Below are positions 27,093 through 36,167 of a stretch of DNA of 64,000 bases, in pieces. The translations under genes and the position numbers were made by a program. The notes beneath the pieces are model-generated. The model saw nothing but the letters and a program-made list of their open reading frames with translations. It searched no databases and had not been told where the DNA came from. Location: contig JAJDAN010000043.1 of the NCBI GenBank assembly GCA_029261855.1, forward strand, positions 1-64,000, in the 5' to 3' direction. Position 1 is the first letter of the stretch; each line of letters opens with the position of its first letter. This stretch comes from Deltaproteobacteria bacterium (lineage in GTDB: Bacteria; Myxococcota_A; UBA9160; UBA4427).

Positions 27093-28537
27093 CGCTTCGA
27101 TTCCTCATTCGTCCGGGGATTGATTGACGTCGACGCCGTGGGCCGAGCCCGTGTCTCGAACAAGGGTTCGCCAATCAAGCGCTCGGCCTCCGCAACGGTG
27201 CGGTGGTAGTCCCCGAGAGCGCTGAGCTCTCGGCCTCGCAATTCGAACAGTGTTCTTTGCGCGTCGAGAACTTCGATGTACCGGAACAATCCCCGCTGGT
27301 AGCCTCTCCGCACTCCCTCGTAGGCGAGAACCGCCTGGGGAAGGACGTCGCTCCGGAGCGCCTCGATCTGGTCGAAGCTCGATTGCAAATTCTCGAGCGC
27401 GATCTCGAGCGCGGAGGCAGCGCGAACGAACGCAGCTCGCTGTTCGTAGCGCGCCTTGGCGAGCCCGTGGCGAGCGGCTTGGCGTCCACCTTGATTGCGG
27501 TCGAAGACAGGGAGGGGAACCGTGACACCGAATACGAAGGCCGTGTCGTTATCCTGCTCGAGGCGTCGGACGCCTGCCCCCGCGGTCACATCCGGAATTG
27601 CGCCAGCGTCCTGGAGAGCGATCGCTGCGTCACGATGTGCCAGCTCGGCCACCCAGCGCGCGACGTCCGGGTTCTGTTCTAGCTTGTCGCGTATGCTGTC
27701 GATCGGAGGGGGAGCTTCGACGCCCCGTAGGTCCCCAAGAACCAGCCCGAAGCGGGCAGAGTCATCTCCCCAAGCGGACGACAGTCGTGTCCGGGCGGTT
27801 TGCAGCGCCGCGCGCGCGGCTCTGAGCTCTACCCGCGCCGAAGCGACATTGACTCTCGCGCGGGTTTCTTCCACCGAGGAAGTCGCACCGGCGCGGACCT
27901 GCTTCGAGACGGCCTGAATCGACTCCCCGGCGATCGCGAGAACCTCTTCGGCGAGCGCAACCTCGTTCTGCGCCTGGAGCACGCCGACGAAGGCAACGGC
28001 GACTTCCGTGAACACGTCGAGACGCTTGACCTCGTAGTCCCAGCTAGCGAGGTCGCGCTCTAGCGTCGCAACGCGGCGGCGCTTGCTTCGCTTCCCGCCC
28101 AGCTCGATCAGCTGTCCGAGAAAGATCGTCGTCTGCGCGCCGTCGTAGCCGGTGAAGGACCCGGTCCCCGCAAAGTCCTCCCCCTCAACGGTCAGCTCAG
28201 GATTGGGGAGCAGGCCTGCCTGGAGAGCTTCGGCTTCGCGCACGCGCGTCTCCCAGGAGTACGCGGCCAGCGTCGGGTTCTCGAGGAGCGCGAGCGCGAG
28301 TGAGTCGCGAAGCGTGAGGTCACGGGTTGGGTTGGTCCGTGTGGTGCTCGTTCGCGCTGCGTCTCGCCCCCCTGTTGCCGCATACACGGGATACTCGCTA
28401 CCGAGAGGACGGGGGGTTGCTGCAACCTGGGGAGCCGGTGCCGCGCACGCCAGGGCCACGGCGACGACTAGGCCCAACAGAAGGGTCGAGAGCACATGCG
28501 TGAAGCATGCACTGAGGTGCTCGTGTCTTCGAATCAT
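27089..28537 (-). CDS. czcC: outer-membrane efflux channel (CzcC/TolC family)
   Basis: 482 residues from ATG 28537; a TTG at 28546 is the alternative. The signal peptide ends at VALAC, a lipobox, so it is a lipid-anchored outer-membrane factor like CusC. Two OEP repeats of long helices follow (for example SLALALLENPTLAAYSWE and the FSQ-like FRYIEVLDAQRTLFELRG). It is the outer-membrane tunnel of the pump. It is the first gene of the operon and lies directly behind a perfect dyad at 28553-28569. Confidence 0.9.
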   Translation of the reverse strand: MIRRHEHLSACFTHVLSTLLLGLVVAVALACAAPAPQVAATPRPLGSEYPVYAATGGRDAARTSTTRTNPTRDLTLRDSLALALLENPTLAAYSWETRVREAEALQAGLLPNPELTVEGEDFAGTGSFTGYDGAQTTIFLGQLIELGGKRSKRRRVATLERDLASWDYEVKRLDVFTEVAVAFVGVLQAQNEVALAEEVLAIAGESIQAVSKQVRAGATSSVEETRARVNVASARVELRAARAALQTARTRLSSAWGDDSARFGLVLGDLRGVEAPPPIDSIRDKLEQNPDVARWVAELAHRDAAIALQDAGAIPDVTAGAGVRRLEQDNDTAFVFGVTVPLPVFDRNQGGRQAARHGLAKARYEQRAAFVRAASALEIALENLQSSFDQIEALRSDVLPQAVLAYEGVRRGYQRGLFRYIEVLDAQRTLFELRGRELSALGDYHRTVAEAERLIGEPLFETRARPTASTSINPRTNEESKR

Positions 28538-28552
28538 CGTTTCCAAACCGTC

Positions 28553-28569
28553 AACCGGGAGTTCCGGTT
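28553..28569. promoter_or_regulatory. dyad in the leader of the czc operon
   Basis: aaccgg-gagtt-ccggtt is a perfect 6-bp dyad with a 5-base spacer. It ends 15 bases upstream of the czcC ATG (7 bases upstream of the alternative TTG). It may be an operator for a metal-responsive regulator or a hairpin limiting ribosome access. The 87-bp gap to the upstream gene (28547-28633) holds nothing else I recognise. Confidence 0.4.
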
Positions 28570-28633
28570 ATGCGCAAGCCTTGGCGCGCGCGGCTCACCG
28601 CGGCGTCAGTTCATGAGTGCTCTACGGTTGGAA

Positions 28634-29050
28634 TCAGACGAGAAGGACGACCGTGCGTTGGGCTCGAATGCGCGGGTCGAGCCGGCCCGTGTTGATCGCT
28701 GCGGTTGCACGCGGGGCGCACGAGCCGGGGCTCGGAGCGAGTCTCGCAGCGTTCGTGGTCGCATGGGTCCGCGCGGTGCCATTGCCGTCGACGCGCTTGG
28801 AGACAAGCTCCTCGGAGGCCGCGTGGAGAGATTGGTCGGCGCACTCCGAGAGCGGAGCGATCCGGAGCTCAGCAGCGGAAGTCTCCGTGACCGACCCGCT
28901 CTTGCATCGAGCAGCGCCGTACTCCGCTTCGATCGCGCGATGTCCATCGGCCCGGATGCATAGGACGGAGTCTCCGGGGACCGCCATGTCCCCGCCCAGG
29001 TGCAGGAGCGCGACAATCAGGAGACATCTGCTGGCGGCGGTGCTGGTCAT
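28634..29050 (-). CDS. small exported protein of unknown function in metal island
   Basis: 138 residues with a signal-peptide-like start (CLLIVALLHLGGDMAVPG) and two conserved-looking cysteines around LCIRADGHRAIE and ARC. I do not recognise a named family. Short Cys-containing exported proteins with a CxxADGHxAIE-like pattern sit near czc-type pumps in other genomes as I recall, but this is memory and not a search. It has the same orientation as czcC and could be the first gene of the operon; the 96 bp between it and czcC holds the dyad. Its composition is less GC-rich than core genes. Confidence 0.55.
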   Translation of the reverse strand: MTSTAASRCLLIVALLHLGGDMAVPGDSVLCIRADGHRAIEAEYGAARCKSGSVTETSAAELRIAPLSECADQSLHAASEELVSKRVDGNGTARTHATTNAARLAPSPGSCAPRATAAINTGRLDPRIRAQRTVVLLV

Positions 29051-29208
29051 GGGCGGGTCGGATCCTCGCGGATCTTGTCGGACTACGCCAGCCCATGCTT
29101 TAGAGGGCGGGCCCGACTGGACTGCCTCAGATGCGGTGCTTTCGGCGATTCAAGCTGCAGTTCGGTTCGGTCGAAGCAGTGGGGTAGGCGCTCCCTGGAG
29201 GTCTCACC

Positions 29209-29688
29209 ATGTCCGAATCACAGCTCCGCAAGCTCGGTGTGTTGCTCGTCACCATTCTTGTTGCGGCGTTCGTTTCTCCACAGATCGATGCACAGAGTCG
29301 CCGGTCCTCAGGTCCGACGACAATCAAGCTTCGGGACAACCCCTACCGAAACGCGGGTGGGTCCTGCGTGTACGACAGGATGGGAAAACTGGTCCACTCC
29401 CCCAAGGGCGTTGATTGCGCGGCCGACGACGAAGCTGCGCCGGCAGCCGCAGCAGAGCACGAGCATTCCGATTCGAACCTCTATGACCGCCACCCGCTGA
29501 CCAAAGCGCAGCTGGAGGTCCGGGAGCTGCTTCAACACCACAGCTACATTGCGCGAGAGCTTCGGATGCTGCGGGAGTCGATTGCGAACGAGAAGCGGAA
29601 GGCGTCCTTGGCGCGGCTGGACAAGATCACGGACGAACTCGCGATGCACCTCGTTCGGGAAGAGAAGCTGCTCAACAACGTGAAGTAG
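29209..29688 (+). CDS. exported hypothetical protein with C-terminal coiled coil
   Basis: 159 residues, with CTGGAGG eight bases before the ATG. A signal peptide (LGVLLVTILVAAFVSPQIDA) is followed by a short Cys-pair region (GGSCVYDRMGKLVHSPKGVDC), an Ala/Glu/His linker and a helical coiled-coil C-terminus rich in Leu, Glu and Arg. I recognise no family. The His/Glu segment (EHEHSD) could bind metal, which fits its position beside czc genes. It is divergent from the 28634-29050 gene. Confidence 0.55.
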   Translation: MSESQLRKLGVLLVTILVAAFVSPQIDAQSRRSSGPTTIKLRDNPYRNAGGSCVYDRMGKLVHSPKGVDCAADDEAAPAAAAEHEHSDSNLYDRHPLTKAQLEVRELLQHHSYIARELRMLRESIANEKRKASLARLDKITDELAMHLVREEKLLNNVK

Positions 29689-29803
29689 CGTCGGTCACCC
29701 ACCCCTCCAAGCCTCTGTGCGGAGCAAGGGTCTGGTCGGGGCTCCGGGATTCCCTAGAATCGCGGCGTGGACTCTGCTTGGCTTGAGTTCGAATTGGGGC
29801 GCC

Positions 29804-30199
29804 ATGCGATCTCGCACACTCGTGCTCGCCACCCTGTTGATCATCGGGTGCGTCAGTCCACAAGAGCGACTGACCGCTTTCGAAGCGGGTTGGGTCGGAG
29901 CCACAGTCGATCGGTTTGTCGACGCCAACGGGGTGCCTTCGGCGACGTACATCACGAGCGATGGCAGGCAAGTTCATGAGTTCGAGTTCGCTGGGCGGCG
30001 AGCGAGGTCGTCGGCGCATCCGACGCACTCTGGGATCGATTCCGAGGCGTCACACGGCATCTGCGTCCTCCGAGTAGAGGCCGATCCGAGCGGAGTCATT
30101 ACATCCGTCCGAATCGCGGTTGATTCGACCGGCAACTGGCTGAGTTCCCGCTGCTACGAAGTGCTGCCGGGACGGACGCAGCGACGACCGGAGGAGTGA
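29804..30199 (+). CDS. small lipoprotein, unknown function
   Basis: 131 residues. The start TLVLATLLIIGCVSPQERL is a clean lipobox (LIIGC). A later ICVLRVEADPSGVITSVRI segment looks like a strand pair, and CYEVLP adds a further Cys. I recognise no family. It is the last gene of the metal island and converges on rpiA. ATG 29804 is chosen for the lipobox; the frame is open further upstream. Confidence 0.55.
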   Translation: MRSRTLVLATLLIIGCVSPQERLTAFEAGWVGATVDRFVDANGVPSATYITSDGRQVHEFEFAGRRARSSAHPTHSGIDSEASHGICVLRVEADPSGVITSVRIAVDSTGNWLSSRCYEVLPGRTQRRPEE

Positions 30200-30262
30200 A
30201 ACGCCTGCGAGCCTCCAAGAAGCGACGCCGGTCCGGTCACGCGCGGCGGCAGGGTGGCGGAT

Positions 30263-30952
30263 CTAGGTCCGGGCGAGCACTTCGGCGTCGTCGCCGTCCC
30301 CCACGATCACGAAGTCCGCCATGCCGAGGAACAGGCCGGTGCCGAGCACGCCGGGGATGGCGAGGATCGCCGCCTCGAGCTCCGCGGGCTGTTCGATGGG
30401 CGCGATCTTGCAGTCGAGGATGTGGTTTCGGTTGTCGGTCACGTAGGCCTCGCCGTCGTCGTCGGCCCGCAGGGTCGGCTCGCAGCCGAGCTCTCGCAGG
30501 CGTCGCCGACACAGGGCTTCACCGAAGGGCAGCACCTCGACGGGCAGCTTGCCCCGGCCGCCGAGCACGTCGACGCGCTTCTCCGGTCCCACCAGGATGA
30601 CGAGCTTCAGCGACGAAGCGGCCACGATCTTCTCGCGTACGAGCGCGCCCCCGTACCCCTTGATGACGTCGAGGTTCGGGTCGAACTCGTCGGCGCCGTC
30701 GAAGGTGATGTCGAGGCTGCCGGCTTCTTCGAGGCTGACGAGGGGGATGTGCAGCTCGCGCGCGAGGGTCGCCGTGCGTTCCGACGTCGGGACCCCGGTC
30801 ACCGTCAACCCCTGGGCGACGCGGGTGCCGAGTCCGTGGACGAAGGCTTCGGCGGCGCGTCCCGTGCCGAGTCCGACGGTCATGCCGTCGTCCACGTGTT
30901 CGAGTGCGGCCTGGGTAGCGGGGTCGATGGCACGTTCGGGGTGCAGGCTCAC
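30263..30952 (-). CDS. rpiA: ribose-5-phosphate isomerase A
   Basis: 229 residues from GTG 30952, which has CGGAG upstream and gives the standard RpiA length; the frame is open to 31048 but the extra part is not RpiA-like. Phosphate-binding and catalytic motifs are GLGTGRAAEAFV, TFDGADEFDPNLDVIKGYGG and ALVREKIVA. It interconverts ribose-5-phosphate and ribulose-5-phosphate in the cytosolic pentose phosphate pathway. It follows pgi with 83 bp between, which contains a strong hairpin, so partial cotranscription is likely. Confidence 0.93.
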   Translation of the reverse strand: MSLHPERAIDPATQAALEHVDDGMTVGLGTGRAAEAFVHGLGTRVAQGLTVTGVPTSERTATLARELHIPLVSLEEAGSLDITFDGADEFDPNLDVIKGYGGALVREKIVAASSLKLVILVGPEKRVDVLGGRGKLPVEVLPFGEALCRRRLRELGCEPTLRADDDGEAYVTDNRNHILDCKIAPIEQPAELEAAILAIPGVLGTGLFLGMADFVIVGDGDDAEVLART

Positions 30953-30999
30953 CGGGGGGCTCCGGGTCTTCTGGGAAATGCGGGAAGGCTTGGAGAGGG

Positions 31000-31021
31000 C
31001 TTCGTGAAGGGCTTCACGAAG
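31000..31021. promoter_or_regulatory. hairpin between pgi and rpiA
   Basis: cttcgtgaa-gggc-ttcacgaag is a perfect 9-bp stem with a 4-base loop between the pgi stop and the rpiA start. There is no T tract. It may stabilise the upstream message or attenuate read-through into rpiA. Confidence 0.45.
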
Positions 31022-31035
31022 GGCGAGCGCCTGGA

Positions 31036-32736
31036 TCAGCCAAGCCACTCGCGCAGTTTCGTCAGCCCCGCCCGAGGATCGGACAGATGCACCCAGAATG
31101 CCCGCCGCCCGCGGTCGACCAGCACCTCGAAGTCGCCCTGGGCCTGTGCGCTCGACAGCACGTCGAACGAGAAGGGTTCGCCCGGGACCGCCAGCGCGCC
31201 CTGGCCCTCGGGTGATTCCGCGGTGATCTGCAGGTACACGCCGCTGGCCGGTCCGCCCTTGTGGAGCTGCCCGGTCGAATGCAGGAAGCGCGGCCCGAAG
31301 CCGACGGTCGTGGCGACCCGGTGGCGCTCGCGCACCTTGTGGCGGATGCCCTGACAGTCGGCTTCGTTGTGGGCGTCCGGGTCGAGATAGGCGTTGAGGG
31401 CGAAATAATCCCCCGGCCCGAGTCTTTCGAGGTGGCCCCGCAAGGCGTCGCGCAGGCTTCCCTTCAGCTTCTTGCCGGCGTCGGTATAGAGGGCGATGCC
31501 GTCCTCTTGGATCGCCGGCTTCAGCCGGGGCAGGGCGCCCTTCTTCTCGTAGGTCTGCATCAGCGCGCGGGCGGCGATCTTGGCGGACTCCACGTCGGGC
31601 TGGTCGAAGGGGTCGAGGCCGAGGACGGCGCCTGCGACGGCTGTCGCGATTTCCCAGCGGAAGAACTCGGCGCCGAGATCGATGGTGTCGGACATTTCCA
31701 TGCGCACCACCGGGTGACCGGCTTCTTCGAGGGCGTCGACGGCGCTGTCCTGCCCGACGGACGGCGCGTGGGCGAGCCGCACGTACGCGAACAGGCGGTC
31801 GTCCCCGTAGCTGTCAGGGGCGCCGAGGTCTTCGTCGCCGATGGCGACGATGCCGCGCCCGTGCTTGCCGGTGCTCTCACAGATGAGCTGCTCGAGCCAG
31901 GCCCCCAGCAGCTCGATGCCGGGCGAGATCACGAGAGTGAGCTTGTCGCGCCCGGCCCGGGCGAGGGTCCCCATCACCAGACCGAGCTGGACACCCGGGT
32001 TGTCGGCGGGCCGCACGTCCGGACCGCAGGCTTCGGCCATGGCCTGGGTGCGCGCCAGGAAGTCCGCGGTGTCGATGCCCATCAACGCCGCGGGCAGCAG
32101 GCCGAAGGGCGACAGCGCCGAGAAGCGCCCGCCGATTTCCGGAATGCCGTAGGCGATGCCGGCGAAGCGCTTGTCCTGGGCGACGGCTTCGAGATTGCTG
32201 CCGGGGTCGGTGATGGCGACGAAGCGTCCGCCCGCGTGGTCCGGCCCGAGACGCTCACTCACTTCGTGCGAGAGATAGGCGAGCAAGGCGTTGGGTTCGA
32301 TGGTGCTGCCCGACTTCGATGCCACCAGGAAGAGCGTGTGCTCGAGGTCCAGTCGGGAAACACTGCTGCGGATGGCGGCGGGGACCGTGCTGTCGAACAC
32401 GTGAAGCTGCGGGAAGCCGCGGCTCTGGGTCTCTGCACCGAAGGTATGACTGAGCACGTCCGGGCACAGGCTCGATCCGCCCATGCCCAGCACGGCAATG
32501 TGGGTGATCGCCTGCTTCTCGATGTGACTGCGCAGGCGCGCGACGAGATCCATGTCGAGGGCGCCGCCGCCGGCGGGCATGACCAGCCAGCCGAGCCAGC
32601 GGTCCTCGCCGTTCCCCGTCCACAGCGTCGGGTCCGCAGACCACAGCCGTCGGCTCTTGTCGCCCTCGGCCCAGTCGAGGGTGGCGGCCTCGACGGCCGC
32701 CGCATTGGCTCCCAGGTGGGCCTGGATGCGCGCCAT
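31036..32736 (-). CDS. pgi: glucose-6-phosphate isomerase, transaldolase-PGI fusion type
   Basis: 566 residues. Phosphosugar isomerase (SIS) features are VLGMGGSSLCPDV, FLVASKSGSTIEPNA, GGRFSALSPFGLLPA and RFLHSTGQLHKGGP. These match the PGI module found in bifunctional transaldolase/PGI proteins more than E. coli Pgi, but the transaldolase half is absent and none is in the window. It interconverts glucose-6-phosphate and fructose-6-phosphate. The ATG begins one base after the stop of the repeat protein gene, so translation is probably coupled to it; rpiA follows. Confidence 0.88.
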   Translation of the reverse strand: MARIQAHLGANAAAVEAATLDWAEGDKSRRLWSADPTLWTGNGEDRWLGWLVMPAGGGALDMDLVARLRSHIEKQAITHIAVLGMGGSSLCPDVLSHTFGAETQSRGFPQLHVFDSTVPAAIRSSVSRLDLEHTLFLVASKSGSTIEPNALLAYLSHEVSERLGPDHAGGRFVAITDPGSNLEAVAQDKRFAGIAYGIPEIGGRFSALSPFGLLPAALMGIDTADFLARTQAMAEACGPDVRPADNPGVQLGLVMGTLARAGRDKLTLVISPGIELLGAWLEQLICESTGKHGRGIVAIGDEDLGAPDSYGDDRLFAYVRLAHAPSVGQDSAVDALEEAGHPVVRMEMSDTIDLGAEFFRWEIATAVAGAVLGLDPFDQPDVESAKIAARALMQTYEKKGALPRLKPAIQEDGIALYTDAGKKLKGSLRDALRGHLERLGPGDYFALNAYLDPDAHNEADCQGIRHKVRERHRVATTVGFGPRFLHSTGQLHKGGPASGVYLQITAESPEGQGALAVPGEPFSFDVLSSAQAQGDFEVLVDRGRRAFWVHLSDPRAGLTKLREWLG

Positions 32737-32737
32737 C

Positions 32738-35700
32738 TCAGCGCTGCTTCCAGAAGGCGTCGAAGCCGCCGCACGAAAGCTTGGGCAGCTCCGGCGGTGC
32801 CTCGGGTTTGCCCTGCACCTTGACGGCTTTGTCGCCGTCGTAGCGCCGGTCGAGCACGCCGTCGAAGGTCGAATCTTCGTCCTGCCGGACGACTTCGTCG
32901 CCCTTCATGTACATCACGACGTCCGGGCGGCCGTCGCCGTTGGTATCGGTCTCGATGCGCACGCGCTCTCCATTCTCGTAGAACTCGCGCTCGTTGGCGC
33001 GACCGTTCGCATCCGTGTCGATCAGGGCCGACCGCAGCACGTCCCCGTCGAAGTCGAGGACCATCTCGAGCTTGCCGTCGCCGTCCGTATCGGCACAGTG
33101 CTTCACCACCGTTCCATCGGCAGACAGGAACAGCTTCTTGTCCGGCATCTTCGCGTCGGGCACGGTGATCAGCTCTTGCAGGGTCAGGACCCCGTTCTTG
33201 TCGAAGTGGCTCAGCACGTCCGGGCGGCCCTTTCCGGCCGTGGCCTGGCCCTGGCGGACGAGACGGCCCTGGTCGTAGTAGTTCCAGGTGTCGTACTTGC
33301 AGTTGCCGCTGGTGTCCCGTTCTTCCGCAGTGACGTTGCCGTCCTTGTCGACCCAGCGCCGCAGATCGACGCAGCCGCCGCCCCGGGTGTCTTCGTCGAC
33401 GCGGGTTGCGACGCCGTTCTTGAAGAAGACCGTGAAGTCCGGCTTGCCGTTGCCGGTGCGGTCTTCCTGGCGTTTGACGACCTGGCCCTTGGCGTCGGCG
33501 CTGACCCAGAGGTCGGTCTTGCCGTCGCCGTTGGTGTCGCTTTCCTGGATGCGCCGCCCCTTGGCGTCGACGTTCACCACCAGGTCGTGGGTGCCGTCGC
33601 CGTTCGTGTCCTCGGTCTGGCGGGCGAGCTCGCCGCCTTCGTAGTAGGCGATCACCTCGGCGACGCCGTCGCCGGTCTTGTCCTGCTCGATGCGCGCGAT
33701 CTCGCCCTCCTTGAAGAAGCTCTTCTTCTCGAAGTTGCCGTCGCCGTCCGTGTCTTCCTGGATCTCGGCGACGACTCCGCCGGCGCCGAACAGGGTGACG
33801 ACCTCGATGGCGCCGTCCCCGTTGCGGTCTTCCGTCTGGCGGCGCTTTTCGCCCTGCTCGTACTCGACGATCAAGTCGGGCTTACCGCTGCCGCTCTTGT
33901 CCGACTCGGTGCGGACGACGACGCCATCGGCGTAGGTGGTCACCAGCTCGAAGCGGCCGTCGTGGTCCTGGTCTTCTTCCTCACGCGCGATCACGCCGGC
34001 CTCGTAGCGCTTGATCTGATCGATCTCGTCGTCGGCGTTGGTGTCGAACTCTTCGCGCGCCGGCCGCTCTTGCGCGTCGTAGTAGGTGGTCTGGTCGAAC
34101 TTGCCGTTCGCCGTCGTGTCGCGCTTCTGCTCCGTCTGCTTGCCTCCCGCGAAGCGCAGCACCGCGTCGATCTTGCCGTCACTCTGGGTGTCGAGCTCTT
34201 GGCGCACCAGCACGCCAGCCTCGAAGTGGCTGCGCTGGTCGATCTGGCCGTCGGCCTTGGTGTCCTTCTCTTCGAGCACTTTGACCTGGACCGTCTCGCC
34301 GGCGGCGTTCTTCCCGGGCGCGAAGGTGGTCTTCAGGTCGAAGTTGCCGTCCGCGGTGGTGTCGACCTCGGCGTAGACGACCTCGCCGCTGGGGGCGAAG
34401 CGACCTCGACGGTCGATCTTGCCGTCGTGGCTGGTGTCTTCTTCGTAGCTCGCAGGCTTGCCGGCCGCGAAGACGATGAAGCGGTCGGGCTTGCCGTCGC
34501 CGCTCTTGTCTTCCTCGAGTCGGGTGGTGACGCCGGCGGCGTCGTTGCTGCGCCAGGTGTCGACCTTGCCGTCGCCGTTGGTGTCGGTCTCGATGGCGGC
34601 GACGCCCTTGCCGTCGGGGCCGAAGCGGATGAAGGAGTCGGCTCGGCCGTTGCCGGTGGTGTCCTTTTCCTGGCGCACGAGCTCGCCCGTGGGCCCGTAG
34701 TGGTTCCAGACGTCAGGGCGGCCGTCGAGATTCTCGTCCAGCTCGACCCGGGCCAGGACGGCCTTGCCGGAAGCGTTGTCGTAGTGCTCGGTGCGGTCGG
34801 GGTTGCCGCGGGCCGTGCTGTCGATGGTCCGGCGCTTCATCACGCCGCCTTCGAAGCTGACGACGGTGTCGAAGACGCCATCGTGCTGGGTGTCGAGACG
34901 TTCCTGGACCGGCCGTACCTCGTCGTCCTTGCCCGCCGGGACGGGCTCGAAGCTGTAGATGGCGTCGACCTTGCCGTCGGCGTTGCGGTCTTCTTCCTGC
35001 TTCGCCTTCTTGCCGGCGCGGAACTCGATCGTGGTGTCGTAGAGCCCGTCGCCGGTGCTGTCCGCTTCCTGGCGAACCAGCTTGCCGTCGCGGAAGGTCG
35101 ACACGAGGTCGACGCGTCCGTCGCCGTCCCGGTCCTCTTCTTCGCGCGCGCGCTTGCCGCCCACGTAGCTGCGGGTGACGCCGGCGCCCCCCTTGGTCTT
35201 GGTGCCGCCGAGCACCTCGCGTTCGACGCTGCCCCCGGCGCCGAGGAAGGCGGTGACCTCGGGCGTGCCGTCGTAGTTCTCGTCGAAGGCGCGCGTCTTC
35301 TGTACGCCGTTCTCGTAGGTGATGAGCGTGTCGTAACGGCCGTCGCCGGTGGTGTCCGCCTGGCGCTTCACGATCACATCGCCCGCATAGAAGGTCACGA
35401 TGTCGGGCTTTCCGCTGCCGTTGCTGTCGTCTTCGACCCGGGCCTTCTGGCCGTTCTCGTAGAAGATGGTGACGTTGAGGGTGCCGTCCCGAGTGCCGTC
35501 AGAGTTGCCGTCCTGGCGTTCGAGCTTCTTGCTGCCATCGGGGTTGAAGACCGCGGACAGGTCGATGCGGCCGTCGTGGTTGCTGTCCTGCTCGACGGTG
35601 TCGGAGCGTCCCTCGACGTAGGTCGTGAAGCGGTCCGGCTTGCCGTCGAAGTTGCTGTCTTCTTCCTTGCGGACGGGCAAGCCGTTCTCGTAGTCGGTGG

Positions 35701-36157
35701 TGGCGTCATACTTGCCGTCGGCATTGCGGTCTTCGACCACCTGGCGCGGCAGCCCGGCTTCGAAGTAGGTGATCTTGTCCGGTTGGCCGTCCTTGGTGGT
35801 GTCGAGTTCCTGGCGGACGGGCTTGCCGTCTTCGCCCGCACTGCCTTCGCCAAAGACCACCCAGGCGTCGACCTGGCCGTCGTGGTCCGCGTCGCTCTCG
35901 ACGCGCACGGCCTTGCCGTTCTCGAAATAGATCTTCTCGTCGTACTGGCAGTCGGCGTTGGTGTCGTTCTCGCGCAGCGAGATCTTCTCGTTGGCGTCGT
36001 AGTGCAGTACGACGGACATGCACTTCTTCGGGGGCCGGGGGCTCTGGGCGTCGGCCGCCGTGGGGAAGCCCCCGTGCAGGAGCCCGACGAACAGGCACGA
36101 GAAGCACAGCAGGCGCAGCGGCTGCGAGACGAGCGAGATGTGGATGGGGGCGGGGAT
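32738..36157 (-). CDS. exported protein of 40 Ca-loop beta-hairpin repeats; AUC start proposed
   Basis: 1139 residues if translation begins at the ATC at 36157; the first canonical start is ATG 36019 and would remove the signal peptide. From the ATC the N-terminus has a hydrophobic core (LRLLCFSCLFVGLLHGG) and an AADAQ cleavage site, with GGAG seven bases upstream. The rest is about 40 tandem units of mostly 24 residues: an acidic loop like DTNGDGKxD, then a strand pair like YxxGxxxRxEE. The acidic loop resembles EF-hand, dockerin or thrombospondin-3 calcium loops, and the strand part resembles MORN-like hairpins. The C-terminus (LSCGGFDAFWKQ) has a Cys. It lies between a TonB-like gene (10 bp upstream) and pgi (1 bp downstream). 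Function unknown; a rigid calcium-dependent periplasmic or surface rod is a reasonable guess. Confidence 0.7.
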   Translation of the reverse strand: MPAPIHISLVSQPLRLLCFSCLFVGLLHGGFPTAADAQSPRPPKKCMSVVLHYDANEKISLRENDTNADCQYDEKIYFENGKAVRVESDADHDGQVDAWVVFGEGSAGEDGKPVRQELDTTKDGQPDKITYFEAGLPRQVVEDRNADGKYDATTDYENGLPVRKEEDSNFDGKPDRFTTYVEGRSDTVEQDSNHDGRIDLSAVFNPDGSKKLERQDGNSDGTRDGTLNVTIFYENGQKARVEDDSNGSGKPDIVTFYAGDVIVKRQADTTGDGRYDTLITYENGVQKTRAFDENYDGTPEVTAFLGAGGSVEREVLGGTKTKGGAGVTRSYVGGKRAREEEDRDGDGRVDLVSTFRDGKLVRQEADSTGDGLYDTTIEFRAGKKAKQEEDRNADGKVDAIYSFEPVPAGKDDEVRPVQERLDTQHDGVFDTVVSFEGGVMKRRTIDSTARGNPDRTEHYDNASGKAVLARVELDENLDGRPDVWNHYGPTGELVRQEKDTTGNGRADSFIRFGPDGKGVAAIETDTNGDGKVDTWRSNDAAGVTTRLEEDKSGDGKPDRFIVFAAGKPASYEEDTSHDGKIDRRGRFAPSGEVVYAEVDTTADGNFDLKTTFAPGKNAAGETVQVKVLEEKDTKADGQIDQRSHFEAGVLVRQELDTQSDGKIDAVLRFAGGKQTEQKRDTTANGKFDQTTYYDAQERPAREEFDTNADDEIDQIKRYEAGVIAREEEDQDHDGRFELVTTYADGVVVRTESDKSGSGKPDLIVEYEQGEKRRQTEDRNGDGAIEVVTLFGAGGVVAEIQEDTDGDGNFEKKSFFKEGEIARIEQDKTGDGVAEVIAYYEGGELARQTEDTNGDGTHDLVVNVDAKGRRIQESDTNGDGKTDLWVSADAKGQVVKRQEDRTGNGKPDFTVFFKNGVATRVDEDTRGGGCVDLRRWVDKDGNVTAEERDTSGNCKYDTWNYYDQGRLVRQGQATAGKGRPDVLSHFDKNGVLTLQELITVPDAKMPDKKLFLSADGTVVKHCADTDGDGKLEMVLDFDGDVLRSALIDTDANGRANEREFYENGERVRIETDTNGDGRPDVVMYMKGDEVVRQDEDSTFDGVLDRRYDGDKAVKVQGKPEAPPELPKLSCGGFDAFWKQR

Positions 36158-36167
36158 GGCGCTTCTC

